A DNA stretch of 64,000 bases from Glandiceps talaboti (taxonomy: Eukaryota > Hemichordata > Enteropneusta > Spengelidae). The notes beneath the pieces are model-generated. The model did not search any database and had not been told where the DNA came from. It saw only the letters and a program-made list of their open reading frames with translations. A program made the position numbers and the translations under genes. Location: the NCBI RefSeq assembly GCF_964340395.1, contig NC_135554.1, forward strand, positions 4,158,975 to 4,222,974, given 5' to 3'. Position 1 is the stretch's first letter. Each line of letters opens with the position of its first letter. Shown piece by piece: positions 33,565 through 44,631 of this stretch.

Positions 33565-34060
33565 TATATTGTCAGCACAAGTATTGTCAAAAACTACATT
33601 GAACATTTGAAAAATCTGGAGAGAGTAAAAACATCAGATCCAAACATCGGGAAGAGCAACAGAAAAAAAAGAGAAAACAAGAAATATAATGACTATGACT
33701 GGTTGAAGTTGTTCTTGAGTGGAACTCTTGAAAAACTGAATGTGAAGTGTTAGATAAATATCTTGATGAGCATAAATTACCAAAACCGAGAAAACTAAAA
33801 AGAGAAAAATTAGACATAATATCCACTCACATAGTAGAAAATTGACTGCAAATGAAATTAAAACTAATATCATGGGCTGAGTGAAACAGATAGTTGTGAC
33901 TCTGAGACTGAAAGTGACACTTCTGTAATACATATTCTAGGCAGTGATAGAGACAATTGTGATACTGATAGCTCAGAAAATTCACTGATAGTGATTGTGA
34001 TGAAACAAGTCTTGCACATCCTCGCGGACAAGTTACTTTGAGAAGTGGCAGATCCAATTG
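33565..34060 (+). pseudogene. Coding relic in element X with a SAP-like motif
   Basis: Translation across frameshifts reads IEHLKNLERVKTSDPNIGK, then YDWLKLFLSGTLEKLNVK, LDKYLDEHKLPKPRK and REKLDIISTH, followed by an acidic Ser/Asp-rich tail. The middle part (leucine-rich helix, LDKYL, then a basic helix) resembles a SAP-type DNA-binding fold. The same arrangement recurs in element Y at 44.29-44.63 kb, which supports a real protein family. I do not recognise the rest of the protein; stops and frameshifts show this copy is dead. Confidence 0.55.
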
Positions 34061-34446
34061 TAGGTTGATTTTTGTTGAAAGAGTTTTTTCCATGACCCCC
34101 CCCCCCCCTCTAGAAATTTGTGAAATTTTTGTTTTGCCCCCCCCCCCAATATTTCCTGAGAAAAATTGATGGCCAACCCCTGACCCCCCCCCCCCCCGAA
34201 GTAAAATTTTGACACTCCTCAAGTTTATCACACGGGTTCATTCTGCAAACGACGTAATCCTAACTTATTCCTGAATAATTAACGACCAAGCTGATGAGAA
34301 TCACTATCTTTTTCGGTAAAGACTGGTCAGGGCTGTAAGTTTATCACATGGGTTCATTAATTATATAGGACTAGGTACTATATAAGAGAAATAAAACAAA
34401 AGGTTTTGAATTAGATTATCCACAGGGGCCCCAGAAACCGTGTGAA

Positions 34447-34555
34447 AAACAAAACAAAACAAAACAAAACAAAACAAACAAACAAACAAACAAACAAACA
34501 AACAAACAAACAAACAAACAAACAAACAAACAAACAAATAAATAAATAAATAAAC
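34447..34555. repeat. (CAAAA)n-(CAAA)n microsatellite
   Basis: A CAAAA run passing into more than 18 CAAA units and ending in TAAA units. The Leu/Phe/Val/Cys ORFs across it are artefacts. Confidence 0.93.
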
Positions 34556-34971
34556 TATCAAATACATGACAAATGAACAAGCAAACGAACGACAAGCATA
34601 GGGACAAATAAAATAATTAAATAAACCAACAAATAAACAGATCCTCGTGGGGGTATACTAGATATGGTTTTCGTACCCACCACTACATTTATTTGATAGT
34701 TTATTCATTTGTTAGTTTTGTTTTGTTTGTCACACGGTTCCTTGGTCCCCTGTGGATTATCGAGAGTAACTGTACTGTTTACCATACCCGGTTGAAATAT
34801 CCTGAATGAGTTGAATACAAGTTTGTATACTGTGCGTTTAAATAATTTATAGCTAAAATGTAGGCTTGGTCTTGCGTTTTTGACACAAAAGTTACACGCA
34901 TATCGACTCTAGACTAACAATAACAGAGACACAATAAACACAGCAGGATCCTTTGCCCAATATCACGCTAA

Positions 34972-37015
34972 GGGACCGGTCAGTTTCTTCGGCCTGGGGG
35001 GGGGGGGCGGTGGATTGGTAGGGGGGGTCACCCTGTTTTTGAAATTGGCAGTAGGGGGGTCATGCTGTTTTGAAAATTGTGGATAGGGGGGGTCATTGTG
35101 TTTTGATGGAAGAAAAAAATCCTTTCTACAATGGCATATAGCCTTGTCTGAAATGTGGTACATGTCAATATTTGTTCTTGTCCCTGTTTCTTACATGTAT
35201 TCTTTAACATTACTTATTAGTTCAAACCTAACTATACATATTCATATACATGTACCGGTATTACCTAGCTACCACACGGTTACAAAACATGTCATGTAAA
35301 TGCTTGGCTGTTTCACAATCAATGCTTCGCTTATATTGCAGTTTGGGGCAAAAGTGAACTTGAAGGTTTCGTAATGGTAATTTTCATAGATAGTTAATAA
35401 ATGAAGTTAATCTAAATTGTTCTACTCGCCATGCTATTGACACTACAAATCACCACATCTCATCAGATTCCAGTTACTATTATACACTAGGTATGACCAC
35501 CTAAAGTTCTCTAACATACCGGTGACTTTATTATACATGCAATATTAATGCCCCTATATACTAATGTTACGTGTCCATTTTATGTGATATGAGAAACTCA
35601 TTTAAAAACGTTTTACGTTAGCTTTTCGAAGCTTGGAAATATTACCTCAAAGGTTATGAATAACCTAAACATTGCCTTAGTATCTCAAGCAAAAAACTCC
35701 AGATCTGCCAGGGGGAAAACCCCAAGGACTCCCTCACCCCCAGAGGTCACTCATACATTCAACCAACAATCAGATGCACTAACAACCTTTTTACTGTCAT
35801 AATGGTATTAAACTTTTCTTAAATATTTTCACCCTATTCTAATTTGATATGATATTGTCTTTTCAAGATCTGAAACGTTTGCCAAAATAGTCTAAAATTG
35901 CCTTAAACTCCAAATCTCCCCTACCAATGATACTACCATTATAGATGTGTTGACCTTTACTACATGTATATAATGATGCCATTTAAACTTTTTAAGAACA
36001 TATTTCAACCCTTAGTGTAAGTTATAAAGAATAGTTTCTGATACTTGCTGTCTTGTAAAGCATGGATTAAGTTATTGCTATAAAGGGTCTGAATAGCCTA
36101 AATATTGACTTTAAGAGTAAAAATCCTCCAGGGTTTCTAGAGGGAGACCCTCCTCAGACCCCCCCCCCCACATGAGGTGGACATATCCCAGTCTCAAGCT
36201 CTTCCCCTCTTACTGTCAAGATGCTATCAAAGTATATTTCAAAAGTATTTCAACCCTATGTAGTTGCTTTTAACATGTTGGTGTTGTCTTTTAAGGCTTG
36301 GAAATTATTGTCTGAAAGGGTCTGAATAGTCTCAAAATTGACTTTTCAGAGTTAAAAACCTCCAGGGCTTCTAGGGGGAGTCCCCTAGGACCACCCCCCC
36401 CCCACATGAGGTGTACACATCCTAGTCTCAAGATCTTCCCCCTACCTCTTACTGTCAAGATCCTATCAAACTATATTTCAAAAATATTTCAACCTTATGT
36501 AGTTGCCTTTTACATGTTGGTGCTGTCTTGCAAAGCTTGGAAATTATTTTCTGAAAATGTCTGGATAGTCTCAAAAGTGACTTTTCAGAGTTAAAAACCT
36601 CCTGGGCTTCTAGGGGGAGACCCCCCTAGGACCCCCCCCCCATGACAGCTGTACATATTCCCTTCTCAAGCTTTCCCCCTACCTTTCACTGTCAAGATGC
36701 TATTAAACTCCTTTTCAAATATATTTACCCTGTGTAGTCAATAATTATAAATATGATAGTGCTAACCTGGGATCTTATAAAGTAGATGCAAGACAGTCAA
36801 GCCGCCCACACTGAGTCACGATAAAAAAATACCTGTCATGCGAATATTATATATGGGGGGGGGGGGGGGTCATCCTGTTTTAGAATTAAATTATAGGGGG
36901 GGGGGGGTCAGCCTGTTTTTGGTTTTACAGATAGGGGGGGTCAGTGACTTTTTGTCGGCCCGATTTAAGAATCCACCGCCCCCCCCCCCCCAGGCTGGAG
37001 AAACTGACCGGTCCC
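34972..37015 (+). mobile_element. Element Z1: complete non-autonomous DNA transposon, Harbinger-like ends
   Basis: The ends GGGACCGGTCAGTTTCTTC and (complemented) GGGACCGGTCAGTTTCTCC form a terminal inverted repeat, flanked by a 3-bp direct repeat TAA (34969-34971 and 37016-37018). A TAA/TTA target site and GGG-type ends are typical of PIF/Harbinger elements. Inside each end are three or four G7-G14 runs, each followed by TCA and a spacer containing TGTTTT. The centre has about three copies of a roughly 235 bp module (period seen at 36087, 36320, 36559) with CTTCTAGGGGGAG and TCTTACTGTCAAGATGCTAT. No transposase is present. Confidence 0.75.
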
Positions 37016-37016
37016 T

Positions 37017-37750
37017 AAAGCATTGCTATTCGTTCACAGTGCTGTAAAACAGGCTTCTATTAATGAAGACATTACACATGGACTTGATGATTTTAATGGC
37101 TGTAATTGTTTATTTTCTAACTGACAATCAAAATTTAAACTTGATTACTTCTACATCCCCACAGTACACGGTACCCCGGTACCCATGTAATTGCTTCTTT
37201 TGCATTAAAAGTTGTCTGAGGGTGTGTAATAAATATCATGTTGCATGAGTGAAACACCAAGCCTACATCATTTTAGCTGTATAAAATGTAAATGTTACTT
37301 GCATGTCCCGGGACTCGAGTATTCACACAGCTATGCTTTACTAAACACTAAATATTTTTTCCACGTTCAATAAGTTACCGTTCGAAGTTTGACTAAAATA
37401 TTCCAAGACATTTGGCATGTATTTGTCAAAATGAAAAAAAACATTCCGATCCAATCATTAAATTGCAAACGTGTTGAGAACTATGGCCTGTTCTGATCGA
37501 GCTCTTAGTCTTATAATATGCGTTCCGATAGTCCCATGATGTGTCGTAGTATCGCAGCGCAAGTATGAGTCCAGTGTTAGTTCTGATCATGATTATTACC
37601 AACATGTACGATTGTCGAAAAGTGTATTTGAGTGCCATTTAGTTTTTTTCTGTGAGTTTAATTTTACTCTCGATGAGTCTTTTAGATGTTTCTGAGCATA
37701 ACACTATTACAAGAAACTGCGAGAATTTGCATTGAGTAGTTTGAATCGGT
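37017..37750. other. Spacer, no gene recognised
   Basis: Short frames only. CACCAAGCCTACAT with TTTAGCT (37252-37275) is the complement of AGCTAAAATGTAGGCTTGGT at 34852-34871. Z1 may therefore have inserted into an older inverted-repeat element. Confidence 0.5.
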
Positions 37751-37751
37751 A

Positions 37752-38228
37752 GGTACAAAATACAGGTACAGGCCAGGCCAGGCCAGGCCAGGTAAAGACT
37801 GTATATTTTTTAAGATTCACATTCACAGTCGGATCCAAAGATTCGTCATCTGTTTTTATTCGCAAAATATATTGGTTTTCATGGCAAAGTTCACCTTCTC
37901 TTTTATAAACGCTAATTCAACAGTGTAAGTACTTGAATAAGTTTGAAGACTATGGGCATGAGGCAACAATTCTGGTGAAATCCGAAAATGATAATGATAC
38001 ACAGGTAATAAAGGACCAAGTTGTGTTTTAAGGTTCTTCCTGAAGGCATTGACTGTGGGTGTCTGTCGAAGCTCCAGTGGCAATTTGTTCCAAAGACGCG
38101 GTGCGGCCCATGAGAAAGCACGGCCACCCAAGGCATTACGTCTGTAATTGGGTTCAAACAATAAGTATTTGTCCAATGACTGATATTAAGTCTTTACTTG
38201 ACCTGGCCTGGCCTGTATTTTGTACCGA
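37752..38228. mobile_element. Foldback-type element enclosing a LINE fragment
   Basis: The left arm contains TCGGTAGGTACAAAATACAGG, then GGCCA units and GGTAAAGACT (37747-37800). The right arm is its complement, AGTCTTTACTTGACCTGG, CCTGGCCTG and TATTTTGTACCGA (38186-38227). The left arm has four GGCCA units and the right about two. Between the arms lies the LINE piece at 37856-38176. Confidence 0.65.
37856..38176 (-). pseudogene. LINE C-terminal ORF fragment
   Basis: An open frame of about 106 codons reads NALGGRAFSWAAPRLWNKLP, then LELRQTPTVNAFRKNLKTQL, a conserved block near the C-terminus of many non-LTR retrotransposon polyproteins (arginine-rich, with RAFSxAAPxLWNxLP). No reverse transcriptase precedes it within the arms. 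The block is intact but only a fragment. Confidence 0.75.
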
Positions 38229-38346
38229 CGGCGTACAGTTGTATGTATTTCCCTTTTACGGATATAGTCAAAATAAACAGTTGATTACGCAGTACGCTGA
38301 CCACTGAATTACGATTTTAATATTGCAATGTTTTACAATGTATAGT

Positions 38347-38524
38347 ATATGAATAGAATAGAATAGAATAGAATAGAATAGAATAGAATAGAATAGAATA
38401 GAATAGAATAGAATAGAATAGAATAGAATAGAATAGAATAGAATAGAATAGAATATTATAGAATAGAATAGAATAGAATAGAATAGAATAGAATAGAATA
38501 GAATAGAATAGAATAGAATAGAAT
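38347..38524. repeat. (GAATA)n tail of the minus-strand LINE
   Basis: About 35 GAATA units (TATTC on the LINE strand) with one interruption, directly after the LINE sequence AATAAAGATTC on the minus strand. This is the simple-repeat 3' tail of the element at 38525-39950, possibly expanded after insertion. Confidence 0.9.
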
Positions 38525-39950
38525 CTTTATTGCATCCGATAAGAAAACTACTTCATTGGATTTTCTGCAATAAGTGTTTAGTGCTAAAACAAACTAGAAA
38601 ATATATCAACTAAAGTAATAGTTAACAATGGAACAAAACAAGGTTTATACGAAAGTGTAAACTTCAGGTTAGATAAATATAATGTATATCTTTTAATTCT
38701 GGAATGTCGTTCCTTTTGATAAATGCTGATTTTATGAAAGTTGTCAGTGCCATAAGTATGTGTCTTTGATCAGACCACTGATTGCACTTGGTCTTGCATA
38801 CATTTGTTGTCTCTCAATGTTATACTTGTTGCATGTTGTGATGAAGTGTATTTCATCTTCTATCATATTTCAGGTGTTACATAATCTGTTTTCTATCTCT
38901 ATTTTTGGTCTTTTATGTCTTCCAATTTCAATTTGTAGATCATGTGAGCTCAGTCTAATTCTTGAAATTAAACCAACTTCTTCTCTGTTTTTCATAATTT
39001 TAATATAATTGGCTGTTAGTATCTTTTTGTGTAACAATTTGTAAGTTCTGAGGCTTGTCTATCATTGTCTTGAAGTGGTTCATTTCTTAGTGAAATAATC
39101 TTTACAAATGTTCAAAAAAGTGTTCCTTTGTGGTATTGTTGATGTTTGAAATTCCATATTCTTCTTTCACTTTGTTTAAATTATCTAGCCATACGCTAGA
39201 ATAACTGGGTAACTGGGTTTGTAATTCTTTCATGGCGTGATCAATGTGTCCTTTCTTATTGTCTTCTATATTTCTATACTACTGTAATTGCTTTCATTTG
39301 GATGGTTAACAAAAGTGGCCTTCTACCAAATTTTTTCTGGGATTTTGTAAAAATCATAATTTTTGTTTTCTCGTTATTCACTTCTAGTCCCCATTTACTG
39401 GTGTGGCTGTAGAGTTTGTTTAACAGTGTTTGTAAACCTTCTCTCGAGTTAGATAGAAGGACGACGTCATCGGCAAATAGCACTGAAGAGATGGGTTGGT
39501 TGTTTAAACGTGGGTTGAAGTCTTCTTGATCTCTTGTCAATTCTGTGACTAGATCATTGATGTAGTTGTTAAACAGATTGGGACTCATAGGACAGCCAGC
39601 ATCTAAAGTAAATATTGGTGTTAGTTTTCCCTCTAGTCTAACTTGGTCTTTCATATTTTGGTACATATTCTTCACAATTTTGTAAATTGCTCCGTTTATG
39701 TTGTTATGTTGGAGTTTGTAGAACAGACCTTTCCGCCAGATAGTATCAAAGCACTTTCTGAGATCCACAAAGCATGAATATAAGGGTTGTTTTTTGAATT
39801 GGTATTTTCTTCACCAGGGTATGTAAGGTCAAAACATGATCTGTGGTGAGATGTTTTTGTCGAAATCCAGTCTGATTATCATGAATGATCTTGTTATATT
39901 CAAGGTAATGTATTAGCCTTGTGTTCAGGATTACTGCAAACAACTTGCCA
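38525..39950 (-). mobile_element. 5'-truncated LINE with partial reverse transcriptase
   Basis: Minus-strand frames read NQTGFRQKHLTTDHVLTLHT (about 39880-39820), then DLRKCFDTIWRKGLFYKL after a frameshift (about 39770), GCPMSPNLFNNYINDL, and FADDVVLLSNSREGLQTLL, which holds the reverse transcriptase active-site ADD. Downstream, decayed frames show LSSHDLQIEIGR and an EDEIHFITTC-like segment of the C-terminal Cys/His domain. The element ends in AATAAAGATTC and the (TATTC)n tail. The 5' part, with endonuclease and the first RT motifs, is missing. Stops and shifts show it is dead. Confidence 0.85.
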
Positions 39951-39952
39951 AT

Positions 39953-41565
39953 AAGGGGCAGGTCATTTTTCTACAGCCGGGTGGTGGTGGTGGTGGTGGT
40001 GGTGATGGTGGTGGTGGTGGTGGTGGTGGTGGTGGTGGTGGTGGTGGTGGGGGGGGGGGGTTCGTTGGATTTTCCATCGGCCCGACGAAGATTCACTGCC
40101 CCCTATCTGTAAAACCGAAAACAGGCTGACCCCCCCCTACGACTTAATTCAAAAACATAGTGACGACCCCCCCCCCCCCCCCAAATATATCACATTTACA
40201 TGACACGTATTTGATAGTGACTAAGAGCGGACTGCTTGACTAAATACTTTATAAGATAGCATCATACCAAATTAGCAACTATACAGGGCAAATATATTGA
40301 AAAAAGGAATTTGATATCGGCTTTACTGTAAAAGGTAGGGGAAGTTTGAGATGAGAATACGTAGACCTCTCATGATGTCCCAGGGGGTCTCCCCCTAGAA
40401 GCTCTGGAGGTTTTCTGACACTAAAAGCCAATTTTAGGCTATTCAGACCCTTTTGGACAATAATTTCCAAGCTTTACAAGACAGCACCAATGTGTAATCA
40501 GCAACTACATAGGGTTGAATATTTTTTATAGTTTAATAGCATGCATCTTGACAGAAAAAAGAAGGGGAGCGTGAGATGGGAATATGTACACTCATCATGG
40601 GAAGGACCTAGGGGGTTTCCCCCAAAGATAGAAGCCCTGGCGATTGTTTACTCTTAAAGCCAATTGTTATTCTATTCAGACCCTTTCAGACAATAATTTC
40701 CAAGCTTTACAAGACAGCAACAATATGTAAATAGCAACTACATAAGGTTGAAATATTAAAAGAACAGTTTAATAGCATCTTGACAGTAAGAGATAGGGGG
40801 AAGAGCTTTAGACTAGGATATGTCCACCTCTTGTGAGGGGGAGGGGGGCTAGAGACCCCCTATCTAAGAAGCTCTGGGGTTTTTTACTCTTAAAGCTAAC
40901 CTTTAGGCTATTCAGAACCTTTCAGGCAATAACTCAAGACAGCACCATTAAGTATCAGAAATTAAACTATTCTTTACACATAGGGTTGAAATATGTTCTT
41001 AAAAAGTTAAATGGCATCATTATAGTAAAGGGGTTGTATCATTGGTAGGGGAGAGTTGGAGAGTTTCTTTACTTTAAGTCTTTTAAGGCAAGTTTTAAAC
41101 TATCCTGGCAATAATTTCACATCTCTACTAGATAGTACATCTAAAATTAGCAATCAATGTTTAAGAAAAGTTTAATACTATTATGACAGTAAAAATTTGG
41201 TGCATCTGATTGTTGGTTGACTGCATGAGTGACCTCTGGGTGAGGTAGTCCTAGCAGGTCTCCCCTTAGCAGATCTAGAGATGTTTTGGCTCTATTAAGG
41301 CAAGTTTAGCTTTTACATGCTAAGATAATATTTCACAGCTTCGAAAAGCTTAAGCTAGTGTAAGTTATGGGTTTTGCATGACACATAAAAATGGGTCAGG
41401 TAGTGTCCGTAACATTGGTATAGTGGCATTACTGTTGCAGATATATAGTAAACTCACTGGTATGTTAGAGAATGTAAGGTCCTCATACCAACTACATGTA
41501 CTATGTAATAGAAACTGGAATCTGATGAGATGTGGTCATTTATAGTAGTGTCGATAACATGCAGT
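39953..41565 (-). mobile_element. Element Z2: truncated, diverged copy in reverse orientation
   Basis: A weakened terminal repeat GGGGCAGGTCATTTTTCTAC and GCCGGG (39953-39982) is followed by an expanded (GGT)n run, then the complement of the Z1 right end (CCAATCCACCGCC-type block, CTGTAAAACCGAAAACAGGC, poly-C runs) and then the internal 235 bp modules in reverse. Similarity to Z1 ends near 41565, after CTGATGAGATGTGGT. The far terminal repeat is lost. Confidence 0.65.
39977..40060. repeat. (GGT)n microsatellite within the Z2 end
   Basis: About 24 GGT units running into a G10 tract. It sits where Z1 has a plain G run, so it probably arose by slippage there. Confidence 0.93.
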
Positions 41566-41569
41566 TACG

Positions 41570-42060
41570 AAGTACGAAAATATCCCTTGTCCACCCTCTT
41601 CAATCCCCCTCTGTGCGGAACCGTTGCAGCATCGCTGTCACCTTAGTAGTATGTAGCCCTAGCCCTTTGAGGATTATTTCATTTCTATGGATATACACAG
41701 ACTGCGGACGGATATCGCGCATGAAACAGGTACGATGAAAAATGGCGATATAAAGCTACAGAAAATCCTGCCCTCTAGTGAGAAAATAGTACGAGGTACT
41801 ACATAAAGACGTAGTCTCACGGTACTGCATGAAGACGTATAATGTTAGCACATCAAACAATATTTTGCTATGTAATGTAACATACTTTCTTCGGCTTGCT
41901 TGGATATAGTCTAGTTCCTATACCTTATTTTGTTAACTATTATTACTCTAGTTGATCTATTTTACTCGTAGTTTTTTTTCCACCAACAATTATTGCCGAA
42001 AATCAAATGAAGAAATATAGATTTTCATAACGGATGCAATAAAGATGCTATTCTATTATA
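41570..42060 (+). mobile_element. LINE 3' end relic
   Basis: Ends with CGGATGCAATAAAGATGCTA followed by TTCTATTATA. This closely matches the 3' end of the minus-strand LINE at 38.5 kb (CGGATGCAATAAAGATTCTA, then TTCTATTC). No coding motif is recognisable upstream, so only the tail is secure. Confidence 0.45.
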
Positions 42061-42151
42061 TACAGTATCGTTACCATTTACACCTCCACTCACAGACACA
42101 GTTGGTTACATATAATAGATACCACTTCGTTAGACTTGTAGTATATTTCAG

Positions 42152-42290
42152 ACAATGAATTTAGGGCTATACATTCAGCCAAATGAAGTTCAAGAAATGG
42201 TCGATTCAGGAAAAGGTTATAGAGAAATCAGTAGCCATTTCCAGAAAGTTTTGCCTGGTACTTTTGGTATATCCACAGGGGTTTGGGCTC
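42152..42290 (+). pseudogene. Exon-like relic with a helix-turn-helix look
   Basis: After a possible acceptor (TATATTTCAG|ACA) an ATG at 42155 opens a frame reading NEVQEMVDSGKGYREISSHF, then QKVLPGTFGIST. The pattern (E-V-x-x-M-V-x-S-G-x-x-Y-R-E-I-S) is like the first helices of transposase or integrase DNA-binding domains. The frame then runs into the end of element Z3, so the domain is cut. Function unproven. Confidence 0.35.
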
Positions 42291-43409
42291 GATACTGGTC
42301 AGTTTCGCCAGCCTGGGGGTGGGGGTGGGGAGGATTCCTAAATCGGGCCAACAAAAAGTCACCCCTATCTGTAAAACCAAAAACAGGCTGACCCCCTCCC
42401 CCATAACTTAATTCTAATACATGATGACCCCCCCCCATATATAATATTCACATGACAGGTATTTTGGATCGTGGTTAAGTGTGGACTGCTTGACTGTCTT
42501 GCATCTACCTTATAAGATCCCAGGTTAGCAGTCACAATTATAATTATTGACTACACAGCGCAGGGTAAATATACATGTATTACATCTTGACAGTGAACGG
42601 TAGGGGGAAAGCTTGAGAAGAGAATATGTACATTTCTTATGGGGGGTCCTAGGGGGTCCCTCTAGAAACCCAGGAGGTTTTTAACTCTGGAAAGTCAATT
42701 TTGAGACTATTCAGACATTTTCAGAAAATAATTTCCAAGCTTTACAAGACAGCACCATCATGTAAAAAGCAACTACATAGAGTTGAAATATATTTGAAAT
42801 ATAGTTTTATAGCATCTTGACAGTGAGAGGGGAAGAGCTTGAGACTGGGATGTGTACACCTCATGGGGGGGGGGGGTCCCGAGGGGTCTCCCTCTTGAAG
42901 CCCTGGAGGGTTTTCACTCTTAAAGCCAATATTTAGGCTATTCAGACCCTTTCAAGCAATAACTTAATCCATGCTTTACAAGACAGTGCCATCAAGTATC
43001 AGAAACTATTCTTTATAACTTACATAGGGTTGAAATATGTTCTTAAAAAGTTAAATGGCATCATTATATACATGTAGTAAAGGTCAGCACATCTAATGGT
43101 AGGGTTGTTGGTGCATCGAGATTGTTGGTTGAATGCATGGGTGACCTCTGGGGTGAGGGAGTCCTTGGGGTTTTCCCCCTGGCAGATCTGCAGTTTTTTT
43201 GCTTCTATTAAGGCTGCTTTCACAAAAAGTTGTTGGGGGGGGGGACGACTTGAAAATATATGGATAGTGTGTGTGTGTGTGTGTGGGGGGGGGGGGGTAC
43301 CTGAAAAAATGTTATGGGTTGTAGGGGGGGGGGTACCTGAAAATAAATTGACATCATGACTTTTCAAACATGGGAAAATAAGCTTTTAAAATGTTGGTCT
43401 TCCTTTTTC

Positions 43410-43410
<1 letters not shown>

Positions 43411-43450
<40 letters not shown>

Positions 43451-43453
43451 GTC

Positions 43454-43488
<35 letters not shown>

Positions 43489-43490
43489 CC
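43411..43490. repeat. (CAA)n microsatellite
   Basis: About 25 CAA units with one GT interruption, inside element Y. Confidence 0.95.
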
Positions 43491-44288
43491 AGCAGCTACA
43501 AACAACAGTTGCTCACAAGTTAGTAAAATGAAAAACAAAAACAGTCACATTTTAATTTTCTTTTAATAAACTGTTAATGTATGATAAATTGAAATGGGCG
43601 AATTGAGTGGGTGAAATTACCTTTACACTGTACTGAAAATATTCTTTGTGACATGACTGTGTTTTGGTTTGTGGTTATCACAATGATATGTAACTTTTTC
43701 ATGTAAATTCTTACTAGTATTAAATGACAGACAAATATGACAGACAACATTTTACATTTGCAGCTCTTGGAAGTTAAAAAAAAAGAGTTGGAAAAGGTTC
43801 ATCTCAGCCTGCCATCAAAATGTAAAAGATGCACCTGCACTAAAACATACTTGACAATTATCAAAAACTTCTGTGCAAGGTATTTTTTCATCCTATAGAT
43901 ATGACTATAATTTTCAACAGAACCTTTTAATAACACATTCTAAATATTTCCTAAAATTAGCATATTGGCAACGTCTGCTACATGTGAAACAGAAGACAAT
44001 ATCTCACAAGCTGAGTTAACAGAGAAAAAGTAAAATAAGTTTTTTGCACATACTTTTCAACTTTGCATGAATATATTATTACTTGTAAATATAAAGATAA
44101 ATAAATAAACTTTGACATAACTCTCAATATAAAGTTACCCTAACGATATATGGCAGGAGTGAGGTAGTGAACTGAAACAATATGAGCAAATACTCCAATA
44201 TAGTCTCAATAAACATTTTCATAAAGTAGTGTTTGCACAAACTGTGGAATTTTTGGAATGCTTAAAACATATCTCTGTAAAACATATC

Positions 44289-44631
44289 TGAATTTGATGA
44301 ATATGACTGGGATGCGCTTGTCAGAAATGGTGACATTTCCAAATTGAAAGTGAAAGAACTTGATAAGTACCTTTCCAACTATGAAATTCCAGCTGTGGAA
44401 GGAATGCACAAAATAGACAAAGTTGAGGCTGTAAGATGCCACTATTATCAATCTAAAGAAAGTGAGAGTGATTTGTCATCTGATGACAGTGACAGTGAGA
44501 ATGATGATACAGCTAGTTCCAACTCTGATGAAGTTGAAGGAGAAATTGGGTCTGATGATGATGATGACAATGCCATGTTTATATACACAAGATTTGGAAG
44601 GAGAGCTACCACTTCGAAATCAAAAATTTAA
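44289..44631 (+). pseudogene. Coding relic in element Y, same family as the relic in X
   Basis: Open frame reading EFDEYDWDALVRNGDISKLK, then VKELDKYLSNYEIPAVEG, KIDKVEAVRCH, an acidic Ser/Asp-rich stretch (44460-44570) and a basic C-terminus GRRATTSKSKI with stop at 44629-44631. The SAP-like core (SKLKVKELDKYL ... K-I-D-K-V) and the acidic tail match the relic at 33.57-34.06 kb. This is the C-terminal part of a larger, lost transposon protein. Similar segments occur, from memory, in uncharacterised transposon-type proteins of marine invertebrates. Role (DNA binding by the SAP-like part) is inferred. Confidence 0.55.

Larger units (their letters stand above)
32681..34220 (+). mobile_element. 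Element X: decayed DNA transposon with G-tract ends
   Basis: The left end GGAGTGTCCAGATTTTACTT (from 32682) is mirrored by the complement of AGTAAAATTTTGACACTCCT (right end, 34200-34218), an imperfect inverted repeat of about 22 bp. Just inside both ends are poly-C runs followed by A/T-rich spacers (32710-32825 and 34097-34197), arranged as repeated units. The interior holds a coding relic (33565-34060) and a (TGTA)n run. No clean target duplication is visible. Its left end lies about 145 bp upstream of the hydrolase start. Confidence 0.6.

Noticed and set aside
33587-33933. Hydrophobic minus-strand ORFs (79 and 99 codons)
   Set aside because: They are antisense to the plus-strand coding relic of element X, which has a homologue in element Y; the minus frames have none.
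34361-34607. Leu/Phe/Val/Cys-rich ORFs resembling membrane helices
   Set aside because: Product of the (CAAA)n run.
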